DNA from: Flavihumibacter rivuli | Lineage (GTDB): Bacteria > Bacteroidota > Bacteroidia > Chitinophagales > Chitinophagaceae | Assembly (NCBI RefSeq): GCF_018595685.2 | Contig: NZ_CP092334.1 | Span: 1,826,001-1,890,000, forward strand | Length of the DNA stretch: 64,000 nucleotides | Reading direction: 5' to 3' | Notes under the pieces: generated by a model | Seen by the model: the letters and a program-made list of their open reading frames with translations, nothing else | Told to the model about the DNA's origin: nothing | Database searches by the model: none | Position numbers and translations under genes: made by a program | In this document: piece after piece, positions 18,380 to 26,493 of the stretch | Layout of the letters: each line of letters opens with the position of its first letter | Numbering within the stretch: position 1 is the first letter of the stretch

Positions 18380-18754
18380 TTAGTTGATTTCAACTTCAGC
18401 ACCAGCTTCTTTCAGCTTGTTAGCGATATCTTCAGCTTCTGCCTTAGAAACGCCTTCCTTAACAGCCTTAGGAGCACCGTCTACCAGTTCCTTGGCTTCT
18501 TTCAGACCGAGGCCAGTCAGGTCTTTTACAACCTTAACTACATTCAGTTTAGAAGCACCACCGTTCTTCAGGATTACGTTGAAGGAAGTCTTCTCTTCAG
18601 CAGCGGCTGCGCCACCACCACCATCAGCAGCTACTACTACTGCAGCAGCAGCAGGTTCGATACCGTACTCATTCTTTAATACATCAGCCAGTTCCTGTAC
18701 TTCTTTTACAGTCAGGCCTACCAGTTGTTCAGCTAAAGCTTTAACGTCTGCCAT
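18380..18754 (-). CDS. rplL: 50S ribosomal protein bL12 (L7/L12)
   Basis: The acidic stalk protein of the large subunit recruits translation factors. It is 124 aa from the ATG at 18754 ([14 protein letters not shown]), the usual L12 start; an in-frame ATG nine codons upstream gives an unlikely extension. An N-terminal dimerisation domain, an Ala/Gly-rich hinge (about 38-55) and a C-terminal domain with [10 protein letters not shown] and [14 protein letters not shown] are all clear. It follows rplJ with which it forms the stalk. Confidence 0.97.
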   Translation of the reverse strand: MADVKALAEQLVGLTVKEVQELADVLKNEYGIEPAAAAVVVAADGGGGAAAAEEKTSFNVILKNGGASKLNVVKVVKDLTGLGLKEAKELVDGAPKAVKEGVSKAEAEDIANKLKEAGAEVEIN

Positions 18755-18862
18755 TTGTTTTAAAATTTTTACCGTCTTCACAGCCTGTTGCTCCGACGGC
18801 GGGTTTAAAAAAATTCTAAATCTACACCCCTTCAGGCAGGGGAATATTATTGAGGAAGGTAA

Positions 18863-19402
18863 TTACTCAGCGGGAGCTGCTTCAACAGGAGCAGCGGCCT
18901 CAGCACCACCTTCATTCTTTGCTTTTTCCAACAAAGCAGCGAGTACGCGCTTGGCAGGAGATTGCAACAGACCGATAACTTCGCCAATAAGCTCGTTCTT
19001 GGTCTTGATCTTGGTGAGGGCCTTCAGTTGGTCATCGCCTACGTAAATATCGCCATTGATGAAAGCTGCCTTCAGGACAGGACGCTCACCCTTGCTTTCG
19101 GTACGGAAAGAAGAGATGATCAGGGCGGGATCCTTGGGGCTTTCGCTGAACATCAGGGCCGTTACATTATTCAGGGCTTCGAATACACCGCTGTACTTTT
19201 CGGCATCCAGGGATTCCAGGGCCTTCTTGATCAGGGTGTTCTTGGCAACCTTCATTTCAACCTGCTTATCGAAGCAGTGACGACGCAGTTTGCTAACCTG
19301 TTCAACGCTCAGGCTCTCTGTGTCGGTGATATAGAAGTTGTTATATTGAGAGAACTTGCTTTTCAGCAGCTCAATCACTTCTTGTTTTTGTTCTTTAGTC
19401 AT
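18863..19402 (-). CDS. rplJ: 50S ribosomal protein uL10
   Basis: This is the base of the ribosomal stalk, which anchors L12 dimers through its C-terminal helix. It is 179 aa with typical KLRRHCFDKQVEMKVAKNTL, and an Ala/Glu-rich C-terminus. The gap to rplL is about 108 bases, long enough for an rplL leader. Confidence 0.96.
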   Translation of the reverse strand: MTKEQKQEVIELLKSKFSQYNNFYITDTESLSVEQVSKLRRHCFDKQVEMKVAKNTLIKKALESLDAEKYSGVFEALNNVTALMFSESPKDPALIISSFRTESKGERPVLKAAFINGDIYVGDDQLKALTKIKTKNELIGEVIGLLQSPAKRVLAALLEKAKNEGGAEAAAPVEAAPAE

Positions 19403-19447
19403 ACCGCAAATATTTTATTCTGCCTATTACAGGAGAACGGTTAGTAA

Positions 19448-20140
19448 TTAGTGGATGAAAGATTTGGTGTCAACAGTGATACCAGGGCTCATGGTGCTGG
19501 CCATGCTAATGCCTTTCAGGTAAGTACCTTTAGCAGTAGCGGGCTTCAGCTTCAGGATAGCGTTGATCAGTTCCTGGCTGTTTTCAGCGATCTTTTCAGG
19601 ACCGAAGCTAACGCGGCCGATAGAAGCATGTACGATACCTGCTTTATCCACTTTAAACGCGATCTTACCGCCTTTTACTTCGTTTACTGCAGCAGCAACA
19701 TCATTGGTAACTGTACCGGTCTTAGGGTTGGGCATCAGGTTACGGGGACCCAGCACCTTACCCAGTTTACCGATCTTAGGCATTACGGCAGGGGTAGCGA
19801 TGATTACATCGATATCTGTCCAGCCACCTTCGATCTTTTGGATGAACTCATCCAGACCTACGTGGTCAGCACCAGCTGCTTTTGCATCATTCTCCTTGTC
19901 AGGTGTACAAAGAACCAGTACGCGCTTGGTCTTACCGGTGCCATGGGGCAGGGTTACCGTACCGCGAACTGCCTGGTCAGCCTTCTTGGGGTCAACGCCC
20001 AGACGGATGTGAAGGTCAACAGAAGCATCAAACTTGGTAGTATTAACTTCTTTCACCAGTGAAGAAGCTTCTTTCAGTGTATAGATTTTATTGGAATCAA
20101 CCTTAGCATTAACTGCTTTTCTTTTCTTAGTGATAGCCAT
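19448..20140 (-). CDS. rplA: 50S ribosomal protein uL1
   Basis: L1 binds 23S rRNA at the mobile stalk and in many bacteria represses its own L11-L1 mRNA. It is 230 aa with the motifs [20 protein letters not shown] and [15 protein letters not shown]. It lies 25 bases after rplK. Confidence 0.97.
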   Translation of the reverse strand: MAITKKRKAVNAKVDSNKIYTLKEASSLVKEVNTTKFDASVDLHIRLGVDPKKADQAVRGTVTLPHGTGKTKRVLVLCTPDKENDAKAAGADHVGLDEFIQKIEGGWTDIDVIIATPAVMPKIGKLGKVLGPRNLMPNPKTGTVTNDVAAAVNEVKGGKIAFKVDKAGIVHASIGRVSFGPEKIAENSQELINAILKLKPATAKGTYLKGISMASTMSPGITVDTKSFIH

Positions 20141-20165
20141 TGCTCAATTTTTTTGTGTTAACCAA

Positions 20166-20609
20166 TTAGTTTTCCCATGGAGCAACACCATCAACGGTGA
20201 TACCCATGCTACGTGCGGTACCGGCTACCATCTTCATGGCACTCTCAACGGTAAAGCAGTTTAGGTCAGCCATTTTATCTTTTGCAATTGCTTCAACCTG
20301 GGCCCAGGATACCTTACCCACCTTGCTACGGTTAGGCTCCTTTGAACCACTCTGCAGTTTAGCAGCTTCCAATAACTGAACAGAAGCGGGAGCAGTTTTG
20401 ATAACGAAGTCGAAAGACTTGTCAGAATAAACTGTGATCAATACGGGGAGAACCTTTCCCATTTTGTCCTGAGTACGAGCATTGAACTGCTTACAGAACT
20501 CCATAATGTTAAGACCCTTAGAACCAAGGGCTGGACCAATGGGGGGTGCAGGGTTGGCTTGACCGCCTTTACACTGCAACTTCACGAAACCAGTGATTTC
20601 TTTTGCCAT
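20166..20609 (-). CDS. rplK: 50S ribosomal protein uL11
   Basis: L11 is part of the GTPase-associated centre. It is 147 aa with [20 protein letters not shown] at the N-terminus, including the usual proline-rich segment, and a C-terminal RNA-binding domain. It is the first gene of the rplKAJL unit, separated from nusG by a terminator and about 230 bases of leader and promoter sequence. Confidence 0.97.
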   Translation of the reverse strand: MAKEITGFVKLQCKGGQANPAPPIGPALGSKGLNIMEFCKQFNARTQDKMGKVLPVLITVYSDKSFDFVIKTAPASVQLLEAAKLQSGSKEPNRSKVGKVSWAQVEAIAKDKMADLNCFTVESAMKMVAGTARSMGITVDGVAPWEN

Positions 20610-20700
20610 TTTAAAAAAGTTTTTTGGTGATAGCGTCCGCCTCTTTAAGGGGGCGAACTCCCAAAGCCTATCCTATGGAAAGAACTTTTATTTGGGGACG

Positions 20701-20708
20701 CAAAACTA
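20701..20708 (-). promoter_or_regulatory. Candidate -7 box for the rplKAJL unit
   Basis: Read on the minus strand this is TAGTTTTG, matching TAnnTTTG. There is no well-spaced TTTG upstream. It would produce a leader of about 85 nt before rplK, enough for an L1-binding autoregulatory site, though I could not identify one. Confidence 0.45.
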
Positions 20709-20835
20709 TGATAATTTTCTTATACAGGAAAGTTTTCCAAAGGGAATTTGGGAAAGAGATTATACATTCCGACTATATAATTGGAAATGAGAAAGTTAAT
20801 GGCGCCGCACACCCTACTCTCCATAATACAGGATG

Positions 20836-20863
20836 ATAAAAAAAGCCACCCGTAGGTGGCTTT
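20836..20863 (-). terminator. Terminator after nusG
   Basis: A 9-bp stem AAAGCCACC/GGTGGCTTT with a CGTA loop is followed by a U tract on the minus strand. Confidence 0.9.
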
Positions 20864-20871
20864 CCCTATTT

Positions 20872-21435
20872 TTAGGATAATTTCTCGACTTGCATGTAAT
20901 TGAGTTCAACCGGGGTGGATCGGCCAAATATCTTAACGGTAACCTTGAGCTTCTTCTTCTCATCATTCACCTCTTCAATGATGCCATTGAAATCGTTGAA
21001 AGGTCCCTCGATGATCTTGATGGTTTCGCCAACAATGAAAGGTTCACTCATGCTCATACCACCAGCCTCGGACATTTCGTCCATCTTGCCAAGCATCTTG
21101 TTCACCTCAGCCTTGCGCAGTGCGATGGGATGGTCCTTTCCAAGGAAGTGGATAACGTTACTGGTATTCTTGATCGTATCCTTAAGATCGTCACCCAATT
21201 TACCTTCCACGATCTCGATCATCACATAGCCGGGATAATAGTTACGCTCCCGCATAACCTTCTTGCCATTCTGCACCTTGTATACTTTCTCCACGGGAAG
21301 GAATACCTGCTTTACCACTTCACTCCAGCCACCGCGGGAGATCTCCTTGTCAAGATATTCCTTAACCTTACGTTCTTTGCCGCTTACCACCCGCAGCACG
21401 TACCACTTGGTCTCTTGTTGATTGGTCGTTTCCAT
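20872..21435 (-). CDS. nusG: Transcription termination/antitermination factor NusG
   Basis: NusG binds RNA polymerase and links it to Rho or to the ribosome. The protein is 187 aa. The N-terminal NGN domain begins WYVLRVVSGKERKVKEYL. A C-terminal KOW motif contains EGPFNDFNGIIEEV. Its ATG overlaps the secE stop codon by one base (TAATG), so the two are translationally coupled. Confidence 0.96.
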   Translation of the reverse strand: METTNQQETKWYVLRVVSGKERKVKEYLDKEISRGGWSEVVKQVFLPVEKVYKVQNGKKVMRERNYYPGYVMIEIVEGKLGDDLKDTIKNTSNVIHFLGKDHPIALRKAEVNKMLGKMDEMSEAGGMSMSEPFIVGETIKIIEGPFNDFNGIIEEVNDEKKKLKVTVKIFGRSTPVELNYMQVEKLS

Positions 21436-21629
21436 TATGCAAAGAATGAATAGATAAATTTCAATAAGGAATTAGAGGCAAAATCCATCAGCCAAACCAC
21501 CAGGGTGATCAGGAGGGTGGCTACCAATACGATAATGGTAGACTGTTGCAACTGGGCCCAGGTAGGCCAGGTCACCTTCTCGATCAGCTCCTTATATGAC
21601 TCGCTGAAATACGTTGTAATCTTGTTCAT
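21435..21629 (-). CDS. secE: Preprotein translocase subunit SecE
   Basis: A small subunit (64 aa) of the SecYEG channel. It has an amphipathic N-terminal SYKELIEKVTWPTWAQLQQS followed by one transmembrane helix (about residues 30-55). The size fits the single-helix SecE of this phylum. It is in the tRNA-Trp-secE-nusG unit. Confidence 0.95.
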   Translation of the reverse strand: MNKITTYFSESYKELIEKVTWPTWAQLQQSTIIVLVATLLITLVVWLMDFASNSLLKFIYSFFA

Positions 21630-21730
21630 GATACCAGATTAGGTTATTTACAATCATTTACAGAAACGAAAGAACTCAATAAGCCAGCGACTTATTGAGC
21701 CCTCGAAAATAATCATTTCTTGTCAACTGG

Positions 21731-21801
21731 CACGGGCAACAGGATTCGAACCCGTATCAACGGTTTTGGAGACCGCTATTCTACCATTGAACTATGCCCG
21801 T
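21731..21801 (-). tRNA. tRNA-Trp (CCA)
   Basis: A 71-nt cloverleaf with acceptor ACGGGCA/TGCCCGT. The anticodon loop CTCCAAA lies between AGCGGT-type and ACCGTT-type arms, and the T-arm contains GGTTCGAATCC. CCA is not encoded. It is inserted between tuf and secE, a place where E. coli has no tRNA. Confidence 0.95.
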
Positions 21802-21878
21802 AAAAAAGCCATTAGCGATTCCGCAACAGCCGCTAGCAAATGTACAAACTAAAGGCTAATCGCTAACGCTAATGGCTT
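21802..21878 (-). terminator. Long-loop terminator after tuf, touching tRNA-Trp
   Basis: The arms AAGCCATTAGCG (21806-21817) and CGCTAATGGCTT (21867-21878) are perfect 12-bp complements. On the minus strand they are followed by six U residues that end one base before the mature 5' end of tRNA-Trp. The 49-nt loop contains short CGCTAA repeats and, on the minus strand, TTAGTTTG (21843-21850), one base off the -7 consensus, which might drive tRNA-Trp-secE-nusG. Confidence 0.7.
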
Positions 21879-21895
21879 CTATAATGAAGTACAGA

Positions 21896-23083
21896 TTACT
21901 TCAGGATTTCGGTAACCTGACCGGCACCTACTGTACGACCACCTTCGCGGATCGCGAACTTCAGACCTTTTTCCATAGCGATAGGCTGGATCAAGGTAAC
22001 TTTTAGGTTGGTGTTATCGCCAGGCATCACCATTTCAGTTCCTTCAGGCAGGGTACACTCACCAGTTACGTCCGTTGTACGGAAGTAGAACTGAGGACGG
22101 TACTTGTTGAAGAATGGGGTGTGACGACCACCTTCTTCCTTGCTCAGTACGTATACTTCACCCCTGAATTCAGTGTGAGGAGTAATAGAACCGGGCTTAC
22201 AAATAACCATACCACGACGGATATCTTTCTTTTCAATACCGCGGAGCAGCAGACCTGCGTTGTCACCAGCTTCACCTTCATCCAACAGCTTCTTGAACAT
22301 CTCAACGCCGGTTACAGTAGAGGTCATAGGAGTTGGCATCAAACCAACGATTTCCACACCTTCACCCACTTTGATACGGCCACGCTCGATACGACCGGTA
22401 GCAACGGTACCACGACCAGTGATAGAGAATACGTCTTCAACAGACATCAGGAACGGCATGTCAACCGGACGGGGAGGCAGCGGGATGTAGCTGTCAACAG
22501 CATCCATCAGTTCTTCAACTGCTTTAACCCACTTATCTTCACCAGCCAGGGCACCAGTAGCAGAACCCTTGATGATCGGAGTGTTGTCACCGTCGAAGCC
22601 ATAAGAGCTCAACAGGTCACGGATTTCCATTTCAACCAGTTCCAACAGTTCAGCGTCGTCAACCAGGTCTACTTTGTTCATGAACACAACGATCTTGGGT
22701 ACACCTACCTGGCGAGCCAGCAGGATGTGTTCTTTAGTTTGAGGCATCGGACCATCTGTAGCAGCCACAACCAGGATAGCACCGTCCATCTGAGCAGCAC
22801 CGGTAATCATGTTCTTCACATAGTCAGCGTGACCAGGACAGTCAACGTGAGCGTAGTGACGGCTAGCTGTCTGATATTCAACGTGTGCAGTATTGATGGT
22901 GATACCACGCTCTTTTTCTTCAGGAGCGCCATCAATTTCATCATACTTCTTAGCCTGCGCCAAACCCTTCTGAGAAAGAATGGTAGTGATAGCGGCAGTC
23001 AAGGTGGTTTTACCGTGGTCAACGTGGCCAATAGTACCTACGTTAACGTGGGGTTTTTCCCTCTTAAAGGTCTCTTTTGCCAT
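21896..23083 (-). CDS. tuf: Elongation factor Tu
   Basis: A GTPase that brings aminoacyl-tRNA to the ribosome; 395 aa. The P-loop [10 protein letters not shown] lies at residue 19, the switch [16 protein letters not shown] near 81 and the guanine-specificity NKVD near 136. Codon use is strongly biased, as expected for the most abundant protein. It follows four tRNA genes in the tRNA-tuf unit. Confidence 0.98.
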   Translation of the reverse strand: MAKETFKREKPHVNVGTIGHVDHGKTTLTAAITTILSQKGLAQAKKYDEIDGAPEEKERGITINTAHVEYQTASRHYAHVDCPGHADYVKNMITGAAQMDGAILVVAATDGPMPQTKEHILLARQVGVPKIVVFMNKVDLVDDAELLELVEMEIRDLLSSYGFDGDNTPIIKGSATGALAGEDKWVKAVEELMDAVDSYIPLPPRPVDMPFLMSVEDVFSITGRGTVATGRIERGRIKVGEGVEIVGLMPTPMTSTVTGVEMFKKLLDEGEAGDNAGLLLRGIEKKDIRRGMVICKPGSITPHTEFRGEVYVLSKEEGGRHTPFFNKYRPQFYFRTTDVTGECTLPEGTEMVMPGDNTNLKVTLIQPIAMEKGLKFAIREGGRTVGAGQVTEILK

Positions 23084-23201
23084 TTTATTTGTTTTTAAGT
23101 TGTGGTTTAAAACTGGAAACCCCTGAGGGCTTCATTTTTATTATCTGTCATGAAAACCGTGGTCTTCATGCATTTCACTAATCCACCGGATCAAAAGCTA
23201 G

Positions 23202-23273
<72 letters not shown>

Positions 23274-23355
23274 AAAATTAAACAGGGTTTGAATATTGAG
23301 CCGGGCACTGGGGTACCTCCTTCCCCGGAGCACAAAACCCAAACCCTGCCAGCTG

Positions 23356-23428
23356 AGCGGAAGACGAGTCTCGAACTCGCAACCTATAGCTTGGAAGGCT
23401 ATCGCTCTACCAATTGAGCTACTTCCGC
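23356..23428 (-). tRNA. tRNA-Gly (TCC)
   Basis: 73 nt with acceptor GCGGAAG/CTTCCGC, anticodon loop CTTCCAA and T-arm GAGTTCGAGACTC. The spacer between it and tRNA-Thr (23281-23355) contains a nine-base inverted repeat CAGGGTTTG/CAAACCCTG of unknown role. Confidence 0.95.
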
Positions 23429-23594
23429 GTACATCCGCCAAAGCCCTGGCGACAACCAATGACCAACTTTGCGTTTGGTTACCGGGTTGCCATTATACTT
23501 AGGCGGTTAATTTCCCATTTCGGGATCCAAAGAACTTGTTGCTAAATGGCCTAACTGAACACCAGTTTCAGCATAGATACCCATTCAAGCAAAC

Positions 23595-23626
23595 AACCCG
23601 CCAGTAATTACACTGCGGCGGGCGTT
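23595..23626 (-). terminator. Hairpin just downstream of tRNA-Tyr
   Basis: CCCGCC-AGT pairs with ACT-(GC)-GGCGGG. Read on the minus strand the GC-rich stem is followed by TTGTTTG, a weak U-rich tail. It may be a partial terminator or processing signal within the tRNA-tuf transcript. Confidence 0.5.
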
Positions 23627-23627
23627 G

Positions 23628-23710
23628 TGGGCAGGAGAGGATTCGAACCTCTGAAGTCGAAAGACAGCGGATTTACAGTCCGCCCCATTTGGCCGCTCTG
23701 GAACCTGCCC
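23628..23710 (-). tRNA. tRNA-Tyr (GTA)
   Basis: 83 nt with a long variable arm. Acceptor GGGCAGG/CCTGCCC, anticodon loop CTGTAAA, T-arm AGGTTCGAATCCT. Confidence 0.95.
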
Positions 23711-23756
23711 AAAATCTTGAAACTGGAAATTGGAATTTTTGGAATTGGCTTTCCGC

Positions 23757-23801
23757 AATGCAATTTCAAAATTTCACAATTTCAAAATTTCGCAATTTCA
23801 C
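23757..23801. repeat. Short AATTTC tandem repeats between two tRNA genes
   Basis: About five imperfect copies of CAATTTCAAAATTTC-like units occur, preceded by two GGAATT units. The stretch is AT-rich and noncoding. It could unpair easily or simply be slippage sequence. Confidence 0.6.
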
Positions 23802-23802
23802 G

Positions 23803-23875
23803 AGCCACTTGTCGGAATCGAACCAACGACCTACTGATTACAAATCAGTTGCTCTACCAGCTGAGCTAAAGTGGC
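23803..23875 (-). tRNA. tRNA-Thr (TGT)
   Basis: 73 nt with acceptor GCCACTT/AAGTGGC, anticodon loop TTTGTAA and T-arm TTGGTTCGATTCC. It is first of the tRNA cluster and corresponds to thrU of E. coli. Confidence 0.95.
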
Positions 23876-23917
23876 GTTTTATGTTGAAGAACTAATCCCC
23901 GTTTTTCGTTGGGATGG

Positions 23918-23946
23918 CAAAGGTAAAAGAATTACGGAAATACAAA
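23918..23946 (-). promoter_or_regulatory. Promoter of the tRNA-tuf transcription unit
   Basis: On the minus strand TTTG is followed after 17 nt by TACCTTTG. This matches the Bacteroidetes promoter pattern with a slightly short spacer. It lies about 40 bases before tRNA-Thr(TGT). Confidence 0.65.
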
Positions 23947-24052
23947 AATTTTGAAAAGATTTTTTTTAAAAAAAGAGTCGAATCTTTTCCAGAGGGCAGT
24001 TTTCAAGGGTTTCACCTGAGCATAACCCTTAATGTGATGGAAGTATAGGGAC

Positions 24053-24079
24053 AAAAAAAAGACCTCCGGAGAGGTCTTT
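24053..24079 (-). terminator. Terminator after hpf
   Basis: A 9-bp stem AAAGACCTC/GAGGTCTTT with a CGGA loop is followed on the minus strand by a U tract. The 24080-24088 gap to the stop codon is minimal. Confidence 0.92.
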
Positions 24080-24088
24080 CAGCCTTTA

Positions 24089-24388
24089 TCAGGCAGCTTG
24101 TTTTTCTTTTTTTCTTTTTATCTGGTTGACTAAAGAATCCAGCGCACTATCAAAAGATTCCTCAAATGATTTTGAACTGGCCTTAACGAAGAAATCATGC
24201 TTGGGAACATGCACCCTTATCTCCGCTACCTTGTCCTTGATTGTATGCACCACATTATCGAGTTTCAAAAAAACATCTACTTTGATGATCCGGTCGTGAA
24301 ATGTGTTCAACTTCTGAATCCTGTTGGTAACATACTCCACCAATTTTACGTCGGCATCAAAGTGCACAGTCTGAATGTTAACGTTCAT
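24089..24388 (-). CDS. hpf: Ribosome hibernation-promoting factor, short form
   Basis: HPF/RaiA-type protein (99 aa) that binds the 30S decoding region of idle ribosomes. MNVNIQTVHFDADVKLVEYV begins a beta-alpha-beta fold, and the C-terminus is a basic KRKKEKQAA tail. I chose the ATG at 24388 because homologues begin there; an in-frame ATG nine codons upstream adds an untypical MFTVKNVIA. The short length means no dimerisation domain. It is downstream of rpsU and xerC, so two ribosome-binding small proteins flank the recombinase. Confidence 0.9.
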   Translation of the reverse strand: MNVNIQTVHFDADVKLVEYVTNRIQKLNTFHDRIIKVDVFLKLDNVVHTIKDKVAEIRVHVPKHDFFVKASSKSFEESFDSALDSLVNQIKRKKEKQAA

Positions 24389-24569
24389 AGCAATCACGTT
24401 TTTAACAGTGAACAATAAATAAAGAGCTTAAAATGTATACATTCATTTCATAGGCTATTTTGTTTGTGTTGATATGAAGATAACGAAATAGAAGTCATTT
24501 TCCAAGACCGCCCATGGATTTCTTTTGACTTTCACAAGCCATTCACATGCAATGATTTATAGTAATTTA

Positions 24570-25490
24570 TCAACCCTTCGGATGGGCTTTCTTATGGATT
24601 TCCTTGAGCTGCCCTATGGTGGTATGGGTATAGACCTGGGTTGCAGCCAGACTGGCGTGTCCCAACAGCTCTTTTACGGCATTAAGGTCTGCTCCATTGT
24701 TCATCAAATGCGTGGCAAAACTATGCCTTAAGACGTGTGGACTCCGCTTACTCAGGGTGGTCACCTCCTTAAGGTGTTCATTCACGATCCGGTATACATA
24801 TTTGGGGTAGAGCTTTTTGCCCTTATCCGTTACCAGCAAGTATTCCCTATCGGGCGATGCTATGGTTGTCCGTTTTTCCGATACATAGTCCCTGATCGAA
24901 TTAAGGAGATCTGGTCCTATCGGAATAATCCTTTCCTTATTGCCCTTTCCCAGGATCTTTAAACTGGACCCATAACCATTGATATGCGATTCCTTTAGGT
25001 TGACCAACTCGCTCAGGCGCATCCCCGTTTGGTACAAGAGGGCAATAATGAGGTTGGCCGTGAATCCCTTCCAACCCTCCCCTATCTCAGTATCTTTTAG
25101 AAGCCTTTCGGATTGTTTTTCATCAACAAATACCGGCAGTCGCTTATTCACCCTGGGGGCTACCACATTGACCAGCGGGGTTGAAGTAACCACCCCACGC
25201 TTCAGCAGGTACTTATAAAATGATTTCAGTGTAGACAATTTCCGATTAAGCGTCCTTGGAGAGGCAGGAACCGGGGCACTCCTCAGGTCGGCCAGCCAGG
25301 TCCTGACCATGACAGCTGCCACTTCCCTTGGATCAATCCTGCCATATGCCCCCTTTTGGGGGTCTGCAAGAAATGCAAAGAACTGGGCCAGGTCGTCCTC
25401 ATATGCCCTCACCGTATGGTCAGAGTAGCGCTTCTCGAAACGCAGGTAGGCAATGAATTCATTAACCAGGGTGTCTGTTGGTATAGGCAT
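24570..25490 (-). CDS. xerC: Tyrosine recombinase, XerC/XerD type
   Basis: Site-specific recombinase (306 aa) that resolves chromosome dimers at dif. The N-terminal SAM-like core-binding domain covers about residues 5-90. Catalytic residues are visible in the usual order: Arg158 (TGMRLSEL), Lys182 (GKGNKERIIP), His252 and Arg255 (HVLRHSFATH), His278 (LLGHASL) and Tyr287 (TQVYTH). I prefer the ATG at 25490, directly after the U tract of the rpsU terminator, because the alternative start six codons earlier lies inside that terminator. Expression may depend on read-through from rpsU. XerC rather than XerD is assigned by synteny only. Confidence 0.9.
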   Translation of the reverse strand: MPIPTDTLVNEFIAYLRFEKRYSDHTVRAYEDDLAQFFAFLADPQKGAYGRIDPREVAAVMVRTWLADLRSAPVPASPRTLNRKLSTLKSFYKYLLKRGVVTSTPLVNVVAPRVNKRLPVFVDEKQSERLLKDTEIGEGWKGFTANLIIALLYQTGMRLSELVNLKESHINGYGSSLKILGKGNKERIIPIGPDLLNSIRDYVSEKRTTIASPDREYLLVTDKGKKLYPKYVYRIVNEHLKEVTTLSKRSPHVLRHSFATHLMNNGADLNAVKELLGHASLAATQVYTHTTIGQLKEIHKKAHPKG

Positions 25491-25530
25491 AAAAAAGGAT
25501 AGCAACAAAGCTAATGCTTTGCTGCTATCC
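25491..25530 (-). terminator. Terminator after rpsU, immediately before xerC
   Basis: GGATAGCA-A-CAAAGC pairs with GCTTTG-C-TGCTATCC (14 pairs, one mismatch, TAAT loop). On the minus strand it ends in six U residues, and the xerC ATG follows right after them. Confidence 0.88.
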
Positions 25531-25567
25531 TATACACTATGATTTAGCAGATTAAGCTGCCGGAAAA

Positions 25568-25765
25568 TTATCCTTCAATCTTACCGCTGGCAATCTGTTG
25601 CTTGTAGACTGCTTTCAACACTTCAGCACGACGCTTAACGGAAGGCTTGGTGAATGATTGACGCTCCCTAAGTTGGATCAGGATCTTGGCTTTCTCAAAC
25701 TTCTTTTTGTACTTCTTGAGGGCCTTGTCAATATTTTCGCAATCTTTTGAATCGATGATCAGCAT
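25568..25765 (-). CDS. rpsU: 30S ribosomal protein bS21
   Basis: A small basic protein (65 aa) beginning MLIIDSKDCENIDKALKKYK and containing LRERQSFTKPSVKRRAE. The ATG at 25765 is fixed by a strong Shine-Dalgarno sequence. A longer in-frame extension to 25966 runs back through the promoter and is rejected. In Bacteroidetes ribosomes bS21, with bS18 and bS6, hides the 16S anti-Shine-Dalgarno sequence. Control of rpsU by its own product through this strong site has been proposed and fits the arrangement here. Confidence 0.96.
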   Translation of the reverse strand: MLIIDSKDCENIDKALKKYKKKFEKAKILIQLRERQSFTKPSVKRRAEVLKAVYKQQIASGKIEG

Positions 25766-25773
25766 GGTTATAT

Positions 25774-25782
25774 ACCTCCTTT
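25774..25782 (-). promoter_or_regulatory. Strong Shine-Dalgarno sequence of rpsU
   Basis: On the minus strand AAAGGAGGT lies 8 nt before the rpsU ATG (GGAGG to ATG spacing 9). It is complementary to the 16S 3' tail over about nine bases. Every other start I inspected in this window lacks such a site. A CCTCC at the mRNA 5' end (25793-25798, read as CCCTCC) could pair with GGAGG and hide it if transcription starts early enough to include it. Confidence 0.9.
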
Positions 25783-25798
25783 GGTAAATTTTGGAGGG

Positions 25799-25829
25799 CA
25801 AAGATAGGATTATTGCCGAAATCACCAAA
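25799..25829 (-). promoter_or_regulatory. Promoter of rpsU
   Basis: On the minus strand the sequence is TTTG, 19 nt, then TATCTTTG, an exact fit to the primary-sigma promoter pattern of Bacteroidetes. The start should be near 25792-25795, giving a leader of about 28 nt. Confidence 0.85.
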
Positions 25830-25870
25830 AGCTTTTTCAATTTGGCTTGCCTTTCCATTAAATTGCAAGC

Positions 25871-26467
25871 ATGTTTACAGGCATAATTGAGTCCCTGGGC
25901 ACCATTGCTGCCCTTGAAACCAGCGGGACCAACAAGATATTCTGGGTCAGCTCCCCCATTTCCCACGAATTAAAAATTGACCAGAGTGTGGCCCACAACG
26001 GGGTTTGTCTCACAGTGGACGCCCTGAAGGATGGTCAACACCGGGTGACCGCAATTGCAGAGACCCTGGAAAAGACCAATTTGGGCGAGCTGCAACCTGG
26101 AGACCTTCTCAACCTGGAGAGGTGCATGGTCATGAACGGAAGGATCGATGGCCATATCGTTCAAGGACATGTTGACGGGACAGGAACCTGTACAGGGGTA
26201 AAAGACCTTGACGGAAGCTGGGAATACCGTTTTTCCATTGACCCCCAATTCGCCCCACTGATCATTGAGAAGGGGTCGATCTGTATAAATGGGACAAGCC
26301 TTACCCTATTTAATGTAACTACAGACAGCTTCTCGGTGGCCATCATTCCCTACACTTACGAACATACCAATATCAACCAATTGGTACCGGGCTCAAAAGT
26401 GAACCTCGAGTTTGACATGATTGGGAAATATGTGAACAGGCTTAGGAGCCTCTCCACCGGCACCTGA
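25871..26467 (+). CDS. ribE: Riboflavin synthase, alpha subunit
   Basis: It dismutates two 6,7-dimethyl-8-ribityllumazine molecules into riboflavin. The 198 aa hold two similar lumazine-binding barrels: MFTGIIESLG...VAHNGVCLTVDAL in the first and GRIDGHIVQGHVDGTG...INGTSLTLFNV in the second. The length is normal. It is divergent from rpsU and heads a short run with the two membrane-protein genes that follow. No other riboflavin gene is nearby. Confidence 0.95.
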   Translation: MFTGIIESLGTIAALETSGTNKIFWVSSPISHELKIDQSVAHNGVCLTVDALKDGQHRVTAIAETLEKTNLGELQPGDLLNLERCMVMNGRIDGHIVQGHVDGTGTCTGVKDLDGSWEYRFSIDPQFAPLIIEKGSICINGTSLTLFNVTTDSFSVAIIPYTYEHTNINQLVPGSKVNLEFDMIGKYVNRLRSLSTGT

Positions 26468-26493
26468 CCCCTAATAAATTTCATATCCAAGCC

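Noticed and set aside
22121..23098. 325-codon open frame antisense to tuf
   Set aside because: It is a shadow of the biased codon use of EF-Tu, with Ser/Thr/Phe-rich low-information protein and no plausible start context.
24570..25490. Integrase of a mobile element
   Set aside because: The position between rpsU and hpf, the length and the motifs fit the housekeeping XerC/D recombinase, and there are no att-like repeats at the tRNA genes.
25766..25966. 67-codon N-terminal extension of rpsU
   Set aside because: It covers the rpsU promoter and overlaps ribE. The strong Shine-Dalgarno site fixes the start at 25765.
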